Of a stretch of DNA of 64,000 bases, positions 48,001 through 62,405 are shown one piece after another (positions within the stretch are counted from its first letter, which is position 1; the number at the start of each line of letters is the position of its first letter). Source of the stretch: Balanoglossus misakiensis (Eukaryota; Hemichordata); contig CM082580.2 in assembly GCA_040954595.2 (NCBI GenBank), forward strand, positions 10,540,001 through 10,604,000, given 5' to 3'. The notes under the pieces were generated by a model. It was given only the letters and a program-made list of their open reading frames with translations. It was not told the DNA's origin and did no database searches. Both the position numbers and the translations under genes were made by a program.

Positions 48001-49717
48001 GGATTACAAAGCGTGCAGCTCAAATCAGACACAGTCTATGTCTTCCTTGTAGCCGTAGGATTATAATACTATCGAGGGGAATCTCGCAAAGTGCAGTCGA
48101 TCGGAAGACGATTCGCTTTCTTTGTTCCCCAGTGAGCGTTGTCATCAGAGGATCTGGCTGCCAACGTCGCATAACCTGTAGGCAAAAAAGGACAAACAAC
48201 CTTCTTCTTTTTCTTATGAACATTTCACAAATTGATGAAGTCTTGCCGCGTATACGCGGGCGTGGGTGCTGCAGAGAAATCACCCAGAAATGCACTGTTT
48301 TGAGAATTCTCAGTTCAGTGCTCGATGGCGTTATCCGGTCTATCTTATCTTGATCAAACAGAGCTCTAAATCACGATGTGCCAAATTGGACGGAACATAT
48401 TCCTCTGTAAACAAGCATTTATTGCCTTAAAGCCCCATGAGCTGCCAAATTTCACATATTTTTTTTCCAAAATAAAATACTGCAAATCATCTCCCTATCT
48501 TTTAAAATCCCCAACATTAATCCATATCACACGTACTTGCATCAGTTTTTCATCTCTTGGCAACGCCGTAGTCTTTGTATGGAGGCCAATTAAACGGATG
48601 CGGCACCCGTTTAATATATCACTGGCCCAAATTGAAACATACAGCCACAACCGGGCATCGATAAGATGGCAGTCTATAGGCCAGCCTATCAGTAAGCTGA
48701 TTTAGATGGACCAATCTAAGTTGCAAAGTAAAACCATTTGTCAGCTGTAAAGCGAAGTTGGATATACGCACATTAATCTAATCAAGGGGTTGCGCCAGAG
48801 AAAATGAAGGTTCAAGTTTGTGGTGTAAATGCCGTTAAGCCCGTGGGGCCAACTTTAAATATATCCCAGAGGGAGCCATGACCGGGCACGGTCGAATTAA
48901 AAGATCATTAGCGTCGTTCGACACTAGCACCATTGCAAGGCTTTACATTCGAAATCAATAAAAAAAAGTCAATTTCTGCCGTGACCTTCTGGGAATGGTC
49001 CATCCGTCGTAAAAAAAATCGTCGACGTACAAAAGGCGCCTTCTGGATATCATCTCTTCCGCGACAAGGCAGAAAGGTAGCTGAACCCTTCCTAGCTGTT
49101 AAATATATTACAAAGTATATTGACACGTCTTCGGAACGCCCTGGTCAAAACGAATATTTCTGACAGCAACTTGGGAGAGGACAGGTTATGTTTTTTTAAC
49201 ACGGCGTAACCACCAATAATGTGTGTTTGAGCGATATTGCTACGTCGCTTGACTCGGGCAGCGCCCACAGTTGCACACCACACGAGGGTCTCACAAAACA
49301 TTGTTTTAACGGCAAGTCCAGAACACTACTCCGTCGATGAAAGTAAATTTATCCCGCCGCATGCACACACGACTTCGTACGCACTCTTGTCTCGGGACTA
49401 CTTCTGTTCCTTTTATAGGGAGATATTCGTCACGGAAAAGTGCGTTTATGACTACTACACCATTTCCATGTTCTGTTCATCTCAGTCTGTTGAAATTTAA
49501 GGGGGCGAACCGGTGATAAATATCGGCATAATTGCTCTCGAAGGAGTTTAATGAAGTACTAGTCTGCGGTTATTGTCTTCGGTGGAACTCGCCATTTGTT
49601 TACGATGAGAACACCAAAACAATTGTCGACTAAGGTGAATATGGATCGTGGGTTGTGCCATATTATTCGGTCGGTTTCTATATACTGAGGTGTAGGGAAG
49701 TCTTGCCGAACTTTTTA

Positions 49718-49723
49718 TCTCTC

Positions 49724-49787
<64 letters not shown>

Positions 49788-49808
49788 TGTCTGTTTGTCT
49801 CTCTCTCT
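49718..49808. repeat. Compound CT/CGCT and CA microsatellite
   Basis: A TCTCTCGCTCG start, a pure CT run, then about nine CA units, then CTGT and CT units. It makes minus-strand RERERE frames that are not genes. Confidence 0.95.
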
Positions 49809-51448
49809 ATTGCTAATGCCGTGATATGTTTGATGTTGTGTGAGCTTCTGCAACACAACGTCTTCCATCGAGATGCAAAACTAATTAGCCATAATGGACA
49901 ACTGCATTTCAGGAAGCTCAGAAATGCTGCCTCTAGACGCGCGCCATGCTGGACAAAAACCAATCGTGCCTTCGCTACTCCTTAATAGAAATTCCAACGC
50001 CATGATTTCTCTGTAATCAGCTGAGAGGGCATGCACAAAATTGGAAAGTGTATTTCCCGCGTTGGGTGGTGTCGGCCAGACTATACTTCCAAGGTATTCG
50101 TACTGAATACTTCTATTGACCTTTTACAAGACCACTGCAGTCTTAGAGGCACTGTACACAGCAGAAGTTGAGAATGCGAATTTTGTAACAGAGCGATAGC
50201 TTTAGTTTTTATAGCTCGACGAAAGAGAAAAATTGTTGCTTGCTTTCGATTTCCAGGCAAAACGGTGTAATTTGATGCAATACTTGTCAGATTGTAATCG
50301 AACGCAATCTGGGCAGCGGAAGGGATTTCTAGAAATGTGAGACATTCTCAGTGTCAAATGCACAGCGTTTCGGAAAGTAAGTCCCAGCATGTGATTACAT
50401 GTAATCAGGCGTAAGAAGGAGCCTGTCCTCAGTGCCGGCTATTACGAGCCGTCGGAAGGAGAAACTGTGATTGTGCGCGAAGCCATATTGCGCTGCCCAC
50501 TGAGGACGACTTCGGAGCACGTGACGCCGCTGCGGCCCGAGGACACGACAATATTTCCTCGCATCGTTTTTGGCGCAGACGGTTTCTCGTTGATGCTTTC
50601 TCCCTGGGGAGGGCAAGGATACTTTCAACGGGAATTTGATGCGCTTCGTTGGTGGAATCGTTTCATCCAATCTACTCAAGCGTGTCAGAATCCCCCGATT
50701 TCCCGCCCGATTCGTCAGCCTTTGGTACGACAGGGGTGGCATGGAGGCGTACTGCCGTTCTGAGTGTCAAAAGAAATATCTACAATATTTGCATTTTCGC
50801 ATGTTCCACAGTTCACGGTTTTCATGGTCATTCTCCATTATGTTGGACGCGTGACGACACTAGGCACAGTAATTAGACTTGCAATGTCGTCACGACTGAT
50901 TGTTTCAGCCTGCAGATTACGTTTGAAAGAAAAGTGCAACATGTGCGAAAATGTAAGCCTCGCGAAACTCAAAACACCTGGTAATTGAGAAGTGATCGTA
51001 TGCTTTTAAAGTTGGCTATTCGATCCGACTGCTATATTAAGGCCTACTGTTCTGGTTTGGTTGAGGTACAGTGTTTGAAAATGTCGCTGTGCATAGTGTT
51101 TCTTGTGTGGCCACATAATTCACGACAACTAATTATAAGGCACTCCGGGAAGAGAAGCCCTTTAATACAGTCGTGTCTCAGTTATATTTAGGAGAAGAAA
51201 ACATACCCTTTATCAAAATGTTATTTATTACCATGAACTACACATTAATTACACTCTCATTGTAATTATCTGTCACTGCATGTTATGAAAGGAATAACAA
51301 CATCGATTGGTTTCTCCATGGTTGGTCCTGATATCCGGGATTCTAAGAAAAAATGACAATTTCTACTTGTAAGAGTTTGGTTGAATTTATTATCATCGGA
51401 TGGCTTTACAAGAAATCGAGTCATCATAGGCTTACAGTCCCCCCCCCC

Positions 51449-51503
51449 CTCTCTCTCTCTCTCTCTCACTCACTCACTCACTCAATCACTCTCTCTCTCT
51501 CTC
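51449..51503. repeat. CT / CACT microsatellite after a C11 tract
   Basis: CT units, a CACT block and another CT run. Confidence 0.85.
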
Positions 51504-52955
51504 CAATGAAAACAAAACATAAGCGTGTAATTCAAAGGTGTTTGTCATATGCGGTGGGGCACGTGTATAGACTGGTAGTGTATCCAGTTGAATATTCTGG
51601 GTTGCTCTTGAGAAGTAATAAAACAACTCGACGTCTGCCATGAGATCGCCACCGACATCCCAGGAGTTGAGGCAATGTTAAGAAGAAATGGGCGTATGTT
51701 ACTTCTAGCTTCCAAGCTGTGAAAATCGAATTAAGTTGCGGAAATTAAAAAAAAGAACAACCACAACTCTCTGCGTATATTCGCGTATGTAACGACTGAC
51801 ATCACTGACTACGTAAGACTTGAATACGAAATGTCATTTAGTTCAACTCACGACAGCAACTTACAGAGTACAGTGAAGCTGTTCTTTCCTGGGGTAAAAG
51901 CACATCCTCGCACATTTATACCTAATAACGTTCTTTAGAATTTGTAATCGAAACTCCAAAAGTGCGTGTTCATAACAGCATTTTTGCAATCCTGACACTC
52001 TAACCATCGATGGGCTGCGCCAAAGTGTGTCTGTTGTTTTGCGACACACCATTATGCACAGTGAGAGTTTTTAACTGAGTTAATGCCTCGCGCGTGAGTG
52101 GGGGGGGGGGGGTTAGCTCGACGTGAACCATTATAGGCACATTTCTGTTTGCAAGTATAGACTATCACGAAGTAACGAGGAATGATTTGGCACTCTGCTA
52201 AATTTAGCGAAAAGGAAAGAAAACAATGGGATAATTAGTAAGCCCACACACCGTGCCAACCGGGGAACTTCGGTATCGAGGTCATAATCATGATATAATT
52301 GGTAGTCGTTTCTGTTGACTTCAAACTGTGTTCCACGAAAAAAAGCTGAAAAGAACAAAAATATTATTCACTGCTGTTTAGACAGCGATTTTGACTAAAC
52401 AATTAAGTTAATAGATATGAATTATCCCAACAGACGTAAAATGATTCAGATTTGTATGGATATTTTCACTAGGCTAGGACACTTTGTTTTTGTTTTTTCT
52501 TGTCTTACGTTTCCATGGCCACTATTTCACGTTTTAACTGGCATATAGTATATCGTTAGGGGCTTGTGGGCCTAGTCGACGTTTGTCAGCTGTGTTTTGC
52601 CTGTGTTAATCGTGTATAGGTAAATTTACAAATTTGTAGATTAATTTATTGCATGCGATACGCTGAAGCTCAAGGAAACTTTGAATTGGAGTAATGTTTG
52701 TACACACGAAATTATGTATATGCGCCTAAGACGGTCGTCGGCCTTTAACGCGCGCCTCAGTAACAGATAATGGATAATTATATGCGTTTCGAAGATTAGC
52801 ATATAATTACTAACTATTCGTTACGTAAGTGAATTCCGTTAATTGGTATTCGTCACAGGTGTTAGTACGTGTACATAGAGTGAGAAATCCTTTGTCTGTC
52901 AGTCTCGGTTGTCACTCCACGATGGCTACAACAGCGATTTTTGTAATAATGTTTG

Positions 52956-53207
52956 ATGTCCAATTTCCTCAAGTAAGCTTATTGGTTATTGAAATTTGCA
53001 TGGACGTTGTATTAAGTTCCTAATTCATTAGTAGATCATTTTGTATGTAGCAGTGCTTTTTTCTTTCTTTTTTCGTGATAATGAAGTTTGTTGTCGAATG
53101 TAAATATAATGTCCTCAAAGTAAGCGTATTAATTATTGAATATTTCATGGATGCTGTACTTGTAACTTATAATTCAATTGTAGATCATTTGTATGTAACA
53201 ATGCTTC
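52956..53207. repeat. Two diverged direct copies of a ~100-bp unit
   Basis: Copies at about 52956-53058 and 53109-53207 share ATGTCC, CTCAA-AAGTAAGC, TTATTGAA, CATGGA, GTAGATCATT and TGTATGTA in the same order, offset about 150 bp. They may be remnants of an older tandem repeat. Confidence 0.6.
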
Positions 53208-54010
53208 TGTAAGGGGGGATCATGAAATAAAAGTGGTGGATATGGTGGGGGGGGGGGGTACACAGTACTCGTGGGGTATAAGATAACCACCGCATGATAC
53301 CGCATTTATTGTGTTTTGTCTTAATTTCTTAGTATGATCTAGTTTAGTATAGATAAGGTATGTCGTAGATTGTTTGTAATATTGCCCTCAGGGGGCGCGG
53401 GAAATAAAAGCTGACGCAACCAAATTTGGCACGACACCCCCTTATCAGAAAGTTTACGTTTCCCAGGAGGAAAAACCGTAAGGAGAGATCTGTTGCGATA
53501 AACGAGTTTGACTTTGACATTTACTCAACGGTCTATATAGGAACAGAAACATGATGACTATCAGCGCGCGACTCCGAATGAGAGTGGCTGGGGTTGGCGT
53601 ACATCATTAGGCTTCGACCCTTGATGGATTTCACAACGGTTGAGATCAGTGACGTCCAAATCAAGTGATTACTACTATCGCCATCGGCACCACAAAGGGC
53701 TAACCCTAATATGAAATGGCAAATTGTCATCATTTTGTCGTTGTAAACATCTGTTAAACATGCCTACCCTAGTTTTGAAAACAATATCAAAAACCGGCAA
53801 ATATAAAAAAGGCTTCCTACATTAAAAAATAGCGTCAAGGACACTGTGGTCCCATTTGAGGATTACGCGGAAATATTTGTTCAGAGCGGCTAGCATGTTG
53901 AAACCATACAGGCGGTTTTCAAAAAACAAAAAAATTATTTTGTGAAATTATATACGGTGATCTCAAACGTTGGTGATAAAATTCGAAAAGGCGTGTTTTT
54001 TTGGCGCCGT
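53208..54010. other. Transition DNA before the satellite
   Basis: About 0.8 kb, no gene supported; contains G12 at 53247-53258. AT content and poly-A/T runs rise towards the satellite edge. Confidence 0.5.
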
Positions 54011-54093
54011 TGGCCAAATACCATTAATACCATGACAGACCCCACTATGCTTATGACCAAACACCTTTAATACTATGACAGACTCCACTATGC
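54011..54093. repeat. Two 40-bp direct repeats at the satellite edge
   Basis: Copies 54011-54050 and 54054-54093 match at 35 of 40 positions (shared ATGACAGAC and CCACTATGC). The second copy abuts the degenerate first satellite monomer. Confidence 0.85.
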
Positions 54094-57000
54094 AATTTTT
54101 CGACTTTGAACATTTTTTAAAAATTCTTCATTTTTGATAAAAAAAATCATGGGTTATAATGGGAAAATTTCTGAAAATTTCGTCGATTTTTGAAAAAATC
54201 ATGGGTTATTAGCCCATGAAAATCATGAAAAAATGACAATTTTTCGACTTTGCGAAATCTGAAAATTTCGTCGATTTTTGAAAAAATCATGGGTTATAGC
54301 GCATGAAAATCATGAAAAAATGACAATTTTTCGACTTTGCGAAATCTGAAAATTTGGTCGATTTTTGAAAAAATCATGGGTTATAGCCCATGAAAATCAT
54401 GAAAAATTGACAATTTTTCGACTTTGCGAAATCTGAAAATTTCGTCGATTTTTGAAAAAATCATGGGTTATAGCCCATGAAAATCATGAAAAAATGACAA
54501 TTTTTCGACTTTGCGAAATCTGAAAATTTGGTCGATTTTTGAAAAAATCATGGGTTATAGCCCATGAAAATCATGAAAAAATGACAATTTTTCGACTTTG
54601 CGAAATCTGAAAATTTGGTCAATTTTTGAAAAAATCATGGGTTATAGCCCATGAAAATCATGAAAAAATGACAAATTTTCGACTTTGCGAAATCTGAAAA
54701 TTTGGTCGGTTTTTGAAAAAATCATGGGTTATAGCCCATGAAAATCATGAAAAAATGACAATTTTTCGACTTTGCGAAATCTGAAAATTTGGTCGATTTT
54801 TGAAAAAATCATGGGTTATAGCCCATGAAAATCATGAAAAAATGACAATTTTTCGACTTTGCGAAATCTGAAAATTTCGTCGATTTTTGAAAAAATCATG
54901 GGTTATAGCCCATGAAAATCATGAAAAAATGACAATTTTTCGACTTTGCGAAATCTGAAAATTTGGTCGATTTTTGAAAAAATCATGGGTTATAGCCCAT
55001 GAAAATCATGAAAAAATGACAATTTTTCGACTTTGCGAAATCTGAAAATTTGGTCGATTTTTGAAAAAATCATGGGTTATAGCCCATGAAAATCATGAAA
55101 AAATGACAATTTTTCGACTTTGCGAAATCTGAAAATTTGGTCGATTTTTGAAAAAATCATGGGTTATAGCCCATGAAAATCATGAAAAAATGACAATTTT
55201 TCGACTTTGCGAAATCTGAAAATTTGGTCAATTTTTGAAAAAATCATGGGTTATAGCCCATGAAAATCATGAAAAAATGACAATTTTACGATTTTGCGAA
55301 ATCTGAAAATTTGGTCGATTTTTGAAAAAATCATGGGTTATAGCCCATGAAAATCATGAAAAAATGACAATTTTTCGACTTTGCGAAATCTGAAAATTTC
55401 GTCGATTTTTGAAAAAATCATGGGTTATAGCCCATGAAAATCATGAAAAAATGACAATTTTTCGACTTTGCGAAATCTGAAAATTTGGTCGATTTTTGAA
55501 AAAATCATGGGTTATAGCCCATGAAAATCATGAAAAAATGACAATTTTTCGACTTTGCGAAATCTGAAAATTTGGTCGATTTTTGAAAAAATCATGGGTT
55601 ATAGCCCATGAAAATCATGATAAAATGACAATTTTTCGACTTTGCGAAATCTGAAAATTTGGTCGATTTTTGAAAAAATCATGGGTTATAGCCCATGAAA
55701 ATCATGAAAAAATGACAATTTTTCGACTTTGCGAAATCTGAAAATTTGGTCGATTTTTGAAAAAATCATGGGTTATAGCCCATGCAAATCATGAAAAAAT
55801 GACAATTTTTCGACTTTGCGAAATCTGAAAATTTGGTCGATTTTTGAAAAAATCATGGGTTATAGCCCATGAAAATCATGAAAAAATGACAATTTTTCGA
55901 CTTTGCGAAATCTGAAAATTTGGTCGATTTTTGAAAAAATCATGGGTTATAGCCCATGAAAATCATGAAAAAATGACAATTTTTCGACTTTGCGAAATCT
56001 GAAAATTTGGTCGATTTTTGAAAAAATCATGGGTTATAGCCAATGAAAATCATGAAAAAATGACAATTTTTCGACTTTGCGTAATCTGAAAATTTGGTCG
56101 ATTTTTGAAAAAATCATGGGTTATAGCCCATGAAAATCATGAAAAAATGACAATTTTTCGACTTTGCGAAATCTGAAAATTTGGTCGATTTTTGAAAAAA
56201 TCATGGGTTATAGCCCATGAAAATCATGAAAAAATGACAATTTTTCGACTTTGCGAAATCTGAAAATTTGGTCGATTTTTGAAAAAATCATGGGTTATAG
56301 CCCATGAAAATCATGAAAAAATGACAATTTTTCGACTTTGCGAAATCTGAAAATTTGGTCGATTTTTGAAAAAATCATGGGTTATAGCCCATGAAAATCA
56401 TGAAAAAATGACAATTTTTCGACTTTGCGAAATCTGAAAATTTGGTCGATTTTTGAAAAAATCATGGGTTATAGCCCATGAAAATCATGAAAAAATGACA
56501 ATTTTTCGACTTTGCGAAATCTGAAAATTTGGTCGATTTTTGAAAAAATCATGGGTTATAGCCCATGAAAATCATGAAAAAATGACAATTTTTCGACTTT
56601 GCGAAATCTGAAAATTTGGTCGATTTTTGAAAAAATCATGGGTTATAGCCCATGAAAATCATGTAAAAATGACAATTTTTCGACTTTGCGAAATCTGAAA
56701 ATTTGGTCGATTTTTGAAAAAATCATGGGTTATAGCCCATGAAAATCATGAAAAAATGACAATTTTTCGACTTTGCGAAATCTGAAAATTTGGTCGATTT
56801 TTAAAAAATCATGGGTTATAGCCCATGAAAATCATGAAAAAATGACAATTTTTCGACTTTGCGAAATCTGAAAATTTGGTCGATTTTTGAAAAAATCATG
56901 GGTTATAGACCATGAAAATCATGAAAAAATGACAATTTTTCGACTTTGCGAAATCTGAAAATTTGGTCGATTTTTGAAAAAATCATGGGTTATAGCCCAT

Positions 57001-58865
57001 GAAAATCATGAAAATATGACAATTTTTCGACTTTGCGAAATCTGAAAATTTGGTCGATTTTTGAAAAAATCATGGGTTATAGCCCATGAAAATCATGAAA
57101 AAATGACAATTTTTCGACTTTGCGAAATCTGAAAATTTGGTCGATTTTTGAAAAAATCATGGGTTATAGCCCATGAAAATCATGAAAAAATGACAATTTT
57201 ACGACTTTGCGAAATCTGAAAATTTCGTCGATTTTTGAAAAAATCATGGGTTATAGCCCATGAAAATCATGAAAAAATGACAATTTTTCGACTTTGCGAA
57301 ATCTGAAAATTTGGTCGATTTTTGAAAAAATCATGGGTTATAGCCCATGAAAATCATGAAAAAATGACAATTTTTCGACTTTGCGAAATCTGAAAATTTG
57401 GTCGATTTTTGAAAAAATCATGGGTTATAGCCCATGAAAATCATGAAAAAATGACAATTTTTCGACTTTGCGAAATCTGAAAATTTGGTCGATTTTTGAA
57501 AAAATCATGGGTTATAGCCCATGAAAATCATGAAAAAATGACAATTTTACGACTTTGCGAAATCTGAAAATTTGGTCGATTTTTGAAAAAATCATGGGTT
57601 ATAGCCCAAGAAAATCATGAAAAAATGACAATTTTTCGACTTTGCGAAATCTGAAAATTTGGTCGATTTTTGAAAAAATCATGGGTTATAGCCCATGAAA
57701 ATCATGAAAAAATGACAATTTTTCGACTTTGCGAAATCTGAAAATTTGGTCGATTTTTGAAAAAATCATGGGTTATAGCCCATGAAAATCATGAAAAAAT
57801 GACAATTTTACGACTTTGCGAAATCTGAAAATTTCGTCGATTTTTGAAAAAATCATGGGTTATAGCCCATGAAAATCATGAAAAAATGACAATTTTTCGA
57901 CTTTGCGAAATCTGAAAATTTCGTCGATTTTTGAAAAAATCATGGGTTATAGCCCATGAAAATCATGAAAAAATGACAATTTTTCGACTTTGCGAAATCT
58001 GAAAATTTGGTCGATTTTTGAAAAAATCATGGGTTATAGCCCATGAAAATCATGAAAAAATGACAATTTTTCGACTTTGCGAAATCTGAAAATTTGGTCG
58101 ATTTTTGAAAAAAATCATGGGTTATAGCCCATGAAAATCATGAAAAAATGACAATTTTTCGACTTTGCTAAATCTGAAAATTTGGTCGATTTTTGAAAAA
58201 ATCATGGGTTATAGCCCATGAAAATCATGAAAAAATGACAATTTTTCGACTTTGCGAAATCTGAAAATTTCGTCGATTTTTGAAAAAATCATGGGTTATA
58301 GCCCATGAAAATCATGAAAAAATGACAATTTTTCGACTTTGCGAAATCTGAAAATTTGGTCGATTTTTGAAAAAATCATGGGTTATAGCCCATGAAAATC
58401 ATGAAAAAATGACAATTTTTCGACTTTGCGAAATCTGAAAATTTCGTCGATTTTTGAAAAAATCATGGGTTATAGCCCATGAAAATCATGAAAAAAAGAC
58501 AATTTTTCGACTTTGCGAAATCTGAAAATTTGGTCGATTTTTGAAAAAATCATGGGTTATAGCCCATGAAAATCATGAAAAAATGACAATTTTTCGACTT
58601 TGCGAAATCTTAAAATTTGGTCGATTTTTGAAAAAATCATGGGTTATAGCCCATGAAAATCATGAAAAAATGACAATTTTTCGACTTTGCGAAATCTGAA
58701 AATTTGGTCGATTTTTGAAAAAATCATGGGTTATAGCCCATGAAAATCATGAAAAAATGACAATTTTTCGACTTTGCGAAATCTGAAAATTTGGTCGATT
58801 TTTGAAAAAATCATGGGTTATAGCCCATGAAAATCATGAAAAAATGACAATTTTTCGACCTTGCC

Positions 58866-61827
58866 AAATCTGAAAATTTGGTCGATTTTTGAAAAAATCA
58901 TGGGTTATAGCCCATGAAAATCATGAAAAAATGACAATTTTTCGACCTTGCGAAATCTGAAAATTTGGTCGATTTTTGAAAAAATCATGGGTTATAGCCC
59001 ATGAAAATCATGAAAAAATGACAATTTTTCGACTTTGCGAAATCTGAAAATTAGGTCGATTTTTGAAAAAATCATGGGTTATAGCCCATGAAAATCATGA
59101 AAAAATGACAATTTTTCGACTTTGCGAAATCTGAAAATTTGGTCGATTTTTGAAAAAATCATGGGTTATAGCCCATGAAAATCATGAAAAAATGACAATT
59201 TTTCGACTTTGCGAAATCTGAAAATTTCGTCGATTTTTGAAAAAATCATGGGTTATAGCCCATGAAAATCATGAAAAAATGACAATTTTTCGACTTTGCG
59301 AAATCTGAAAATTTGGTCGATTTTTGAAAAAATCATGGGTTATAGCCCATGAAAATCATGAAAAAATGACAATTTTTCGACTTTGCGAAATCTGAAAATT
59401 TCGTCGATTTCTGAAAAAATCATGGGTTATAGCCCATGAAAATCATGAAAAAATGACAATTTTTCGACTTTGCGAAATCTGAAAATTTGGTCGATTTTTG
59501 AAAAAATCATGGGTTATAGCCCATGAAAATCAGGAAAAAATGACAATTTTTCGACTTTGCGAAATCTGAAAATTTGGTCGATTTTTGAAAAAATCATGGG
59601 TTATAGCCCATGAAAATCATGAAAAAATGACAATTTTTCGACTTTGCGAAATCTGAAAATTTGGTCGATTTTTGAAAAAATCATGGGTTATAGCCCATGA
59701 AAATCATGAAAAAATGACAATTTTTCGACTTTGCGAAATCTGAAAATTTGGTCGATTTTTGAAAAAATCATGGGTTATATAGCCCATGAAAATCATGAAA
59801 AAATGACAATTTTTCGACTTTGCGAAATCTGAAAATTTGGTCGATTTTTGAAAAAATCATGGGTTATAGCCCATGAAAATCATGAAAAAATGACAATTTT
59901 TCGACTTTGCGAAATCTGAAAATTTGGTCGATTTTTGAAAAAATCATGGGTTATAGCCCATGAAAATCATGAAAAAATGACAATTTTTCGACTTTGCGAA
60001 ATCTGAAAATTTGGTCGATTTTTGAAAAAATCATGGGTTATAGCCCATGAAAATCATGAAAAAATGACAATTTTTCGACTTTGCGAAATCTGAAAATTTC
60101 GTCGATTTTTGAAAAAATCATGGGTTATAGCCCATGAAAATCATGAAAAAATGACAATTTTTCGACTTTGCTAAATCTGAAAATTTGGTCGATTTTTGAA
60201 AAAATCATGGGTTATAGCCCATGAAAATCATGAAAAAATGACAATTTTTCGACTTTGCGAAATCTGAAAATTTGGTCGATTTTTGAAAAAATCATGGGTT
60301 ATAGCCCATGAAAATCATGAAAAAATGACAATTTTTCGACTTTGCGAAATCTGAAAATTTGGTCGATTTTTGAAAAAATCATGGGTTATAGCCCATGAAA
60401 ATCATGAAAAAATGACAATTTTTCGACCTTGCGAAATCTGAAAATTTGGTCGATTTTTGAAAAAATCATGGGTTATAGCCCATGAAAATCATGAAAAAAT
60501 GACAATTTTTCGACTTTGCGAAATCTGAAAATTAGGTCGATTTTTGAAAAAATCATGGGTTATAGCCCATGAAAATCATGAAAAAATGACAATTTTTCGA
60601 CTTTGCGAAATCTGAAAATTTGGTCGATTTTTGAAAAAATCATGGGTTATAGCCCATGAAAATCATGAAAAAATGACAATTTTTCGACTTTGCGAAATCT
60701 GAAAATTTCGTCGATTTTTGAAAAAATCATGGGTTATAGCCCATGAAAATCATGAAAAAATGACAATTTTTCGACTTTGCGAAATCTGAAAATTTGGTCG
60801 ATTTTTGAAAAAATCATGGGTTATAGCCCATGAAAATCATGAAAAAATGACAATTTTTCGACTTTGCGAAATCTGAAAATTTCGTCGATTTCTGAAAAAA
60901 TCATGGGTTATAGCCCATGAAAATCATGAAAAAATGACAATTTTTCGACTTTGCGAAATCTGAAAATTTGGTCGATTTTTGAAAAAATCATGGGTTATAG
61001 CCCATGAAAATCAGGAAAAAATGACAATTTTTCGACTTTGCGAAATCTGAAAATTTGGTCGATTTTTGAAAAAATCATGGGTTATAGCCCATGAAAATCA
61101 TGAAAAAATGACAATTTTTCGACTTTGCGAAATCTGAAAATTTGGTCGATTTTTGAAAAAATCATGGGTTATAGCCCATGAAAATCATAAAAAAATGACA
61201 ATTTTTCGACTTTGCGAAATCTGAAAATTTGGTCGATTTTTGAAAAAATCATGGGTTATATAGCCCATGAAAATCATGAAAAAATGACAATTTTTCGACT
61301 TTGCGAAATCTGAAAATTTGGTCGATTTTTGAAAAAATCATGGGTTATAGCCCATGAAAATCATGAAAAAATGACAATTTTTCGACTTTGCGAAATCTGA
61401 AAATTTGGTCGATTTTTGAAAAAATCATGGGTTATAGCCCATGAAAATCATGAAAAAATGACAATTTTTCGACTTTGCGAAATCTGAAAATTTGGTCGAT
61501 TTTTGAAAAAATCATGGGTTATAGCCCATGAAAATCATGAAAAAATGACAATTTTTCGACTTTGCGAAATCTGAAAATTTCGTCGATTTTTGAAAAAATC
61601 ATGGGTTATAGCCCATGAAAATCATGAAAAAATGACAATTTTTCGACTTTGCTAAATCTGAAAATTTGGTCGATTTTTGAAAAAATCATGGGTTATAGCC
61701 CATGAAAATCATGAAAAAATGACAATTTTTCGACTTTGCGAAATCTGAAAATTTGGTCGATTTTTGAAAAAATCATGGGTTATAGCCCATGAAAATCATG
61801 AAAAAATGACAATTTTTCGACTTTGCG
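58866..61827. repeat. 1481-bp (17-monomer) tandem duplication inside the satellite
   Basis: Rare variants recur at an exact 1481-bp offset: CGACC 58944/60425, TTAGG 59051/60532, TTTCTG 59409/60890, CAGG 59531/61012, the TATATA insertion 59771/61252 and GCTAAATC 60170/61651. 1481 equals 17 monomers plus the 2-bp insertion. A variant at 58859-58865 is not copied, so the left break lies between 58866 and about 58943. The only difference noticed is at about 61170 (CATAAA for CATGAA). This is a recent unequal exchange or replication-slippage event. Confidence 0.9.
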
Positions 61828-62405
61828 AAATCTGAAAATTTGGTCGATTTTTGAAAAAATCATGGGTTATAGCCCATGAAAATCATGAAAAAATGACAAT
61901 TTTTCGACTTTGCGAAATCTGAAAATTTGGTCGATTTTTGAAAAAATCATGGGTTATAGCCCAAGAAAATCATGAAAAAATGACAATTTTTCGACTTTGC
62001 GAAATCTGAAAATTTGGTCGATTTTTGAAAAAATCATGGGTTATAGCCCATGAAAATCATGAAAAAATGACAATTTTTCGACTTTGCGAAATCTGAAAAT
62101 TTCGTCGATTTTTGAAAAAATCATGGGTTATAGCCCATGAAAATCATGAAAAAATGACAATTTTTCGACTTTGCGAAATCTGAAAATTTGGTCGATTTTT
62201 GAAAAAATCATGGGTTATAGCCCATGAAAATCATGAAAAAATGACAATTTTTCGACTTTGCGAAATCTGAAAATTTGGTCGATTTTTGAAAAAATCATGG
62301 GTTATAGCCCATGAAAATCATGAAAAAATGACAATTTTTCGACTTTGCGAAATCTGAAAATTTCGTCGATTTTTGAAAAAATCATGGGTTATAGCCCATG
62401 AAAAT

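Larger units (their letters stand above)
42685..52955. other. Gene-poor intergenic DNA with simple repeats
   Basis: About 10 kb without a supportable gene. Open frames such as 43028-43347, 46338-46607 (minus) and 50395-50763 lack domains and are matched by frames on the other strand. The DNA carries long G or C runs (G18 at 45037-45054, G13 at 46034-46046, C11 at 51439-51449, G13 at 52100-52112) and CT/CA microsatellites. Confidence 0.5.

Noticed and set aside
49548-49963. Minus-strand open frames rich in RERE and CVCV
   Set aside because: They are created by the CT/CA microsatellite and lack any domain.
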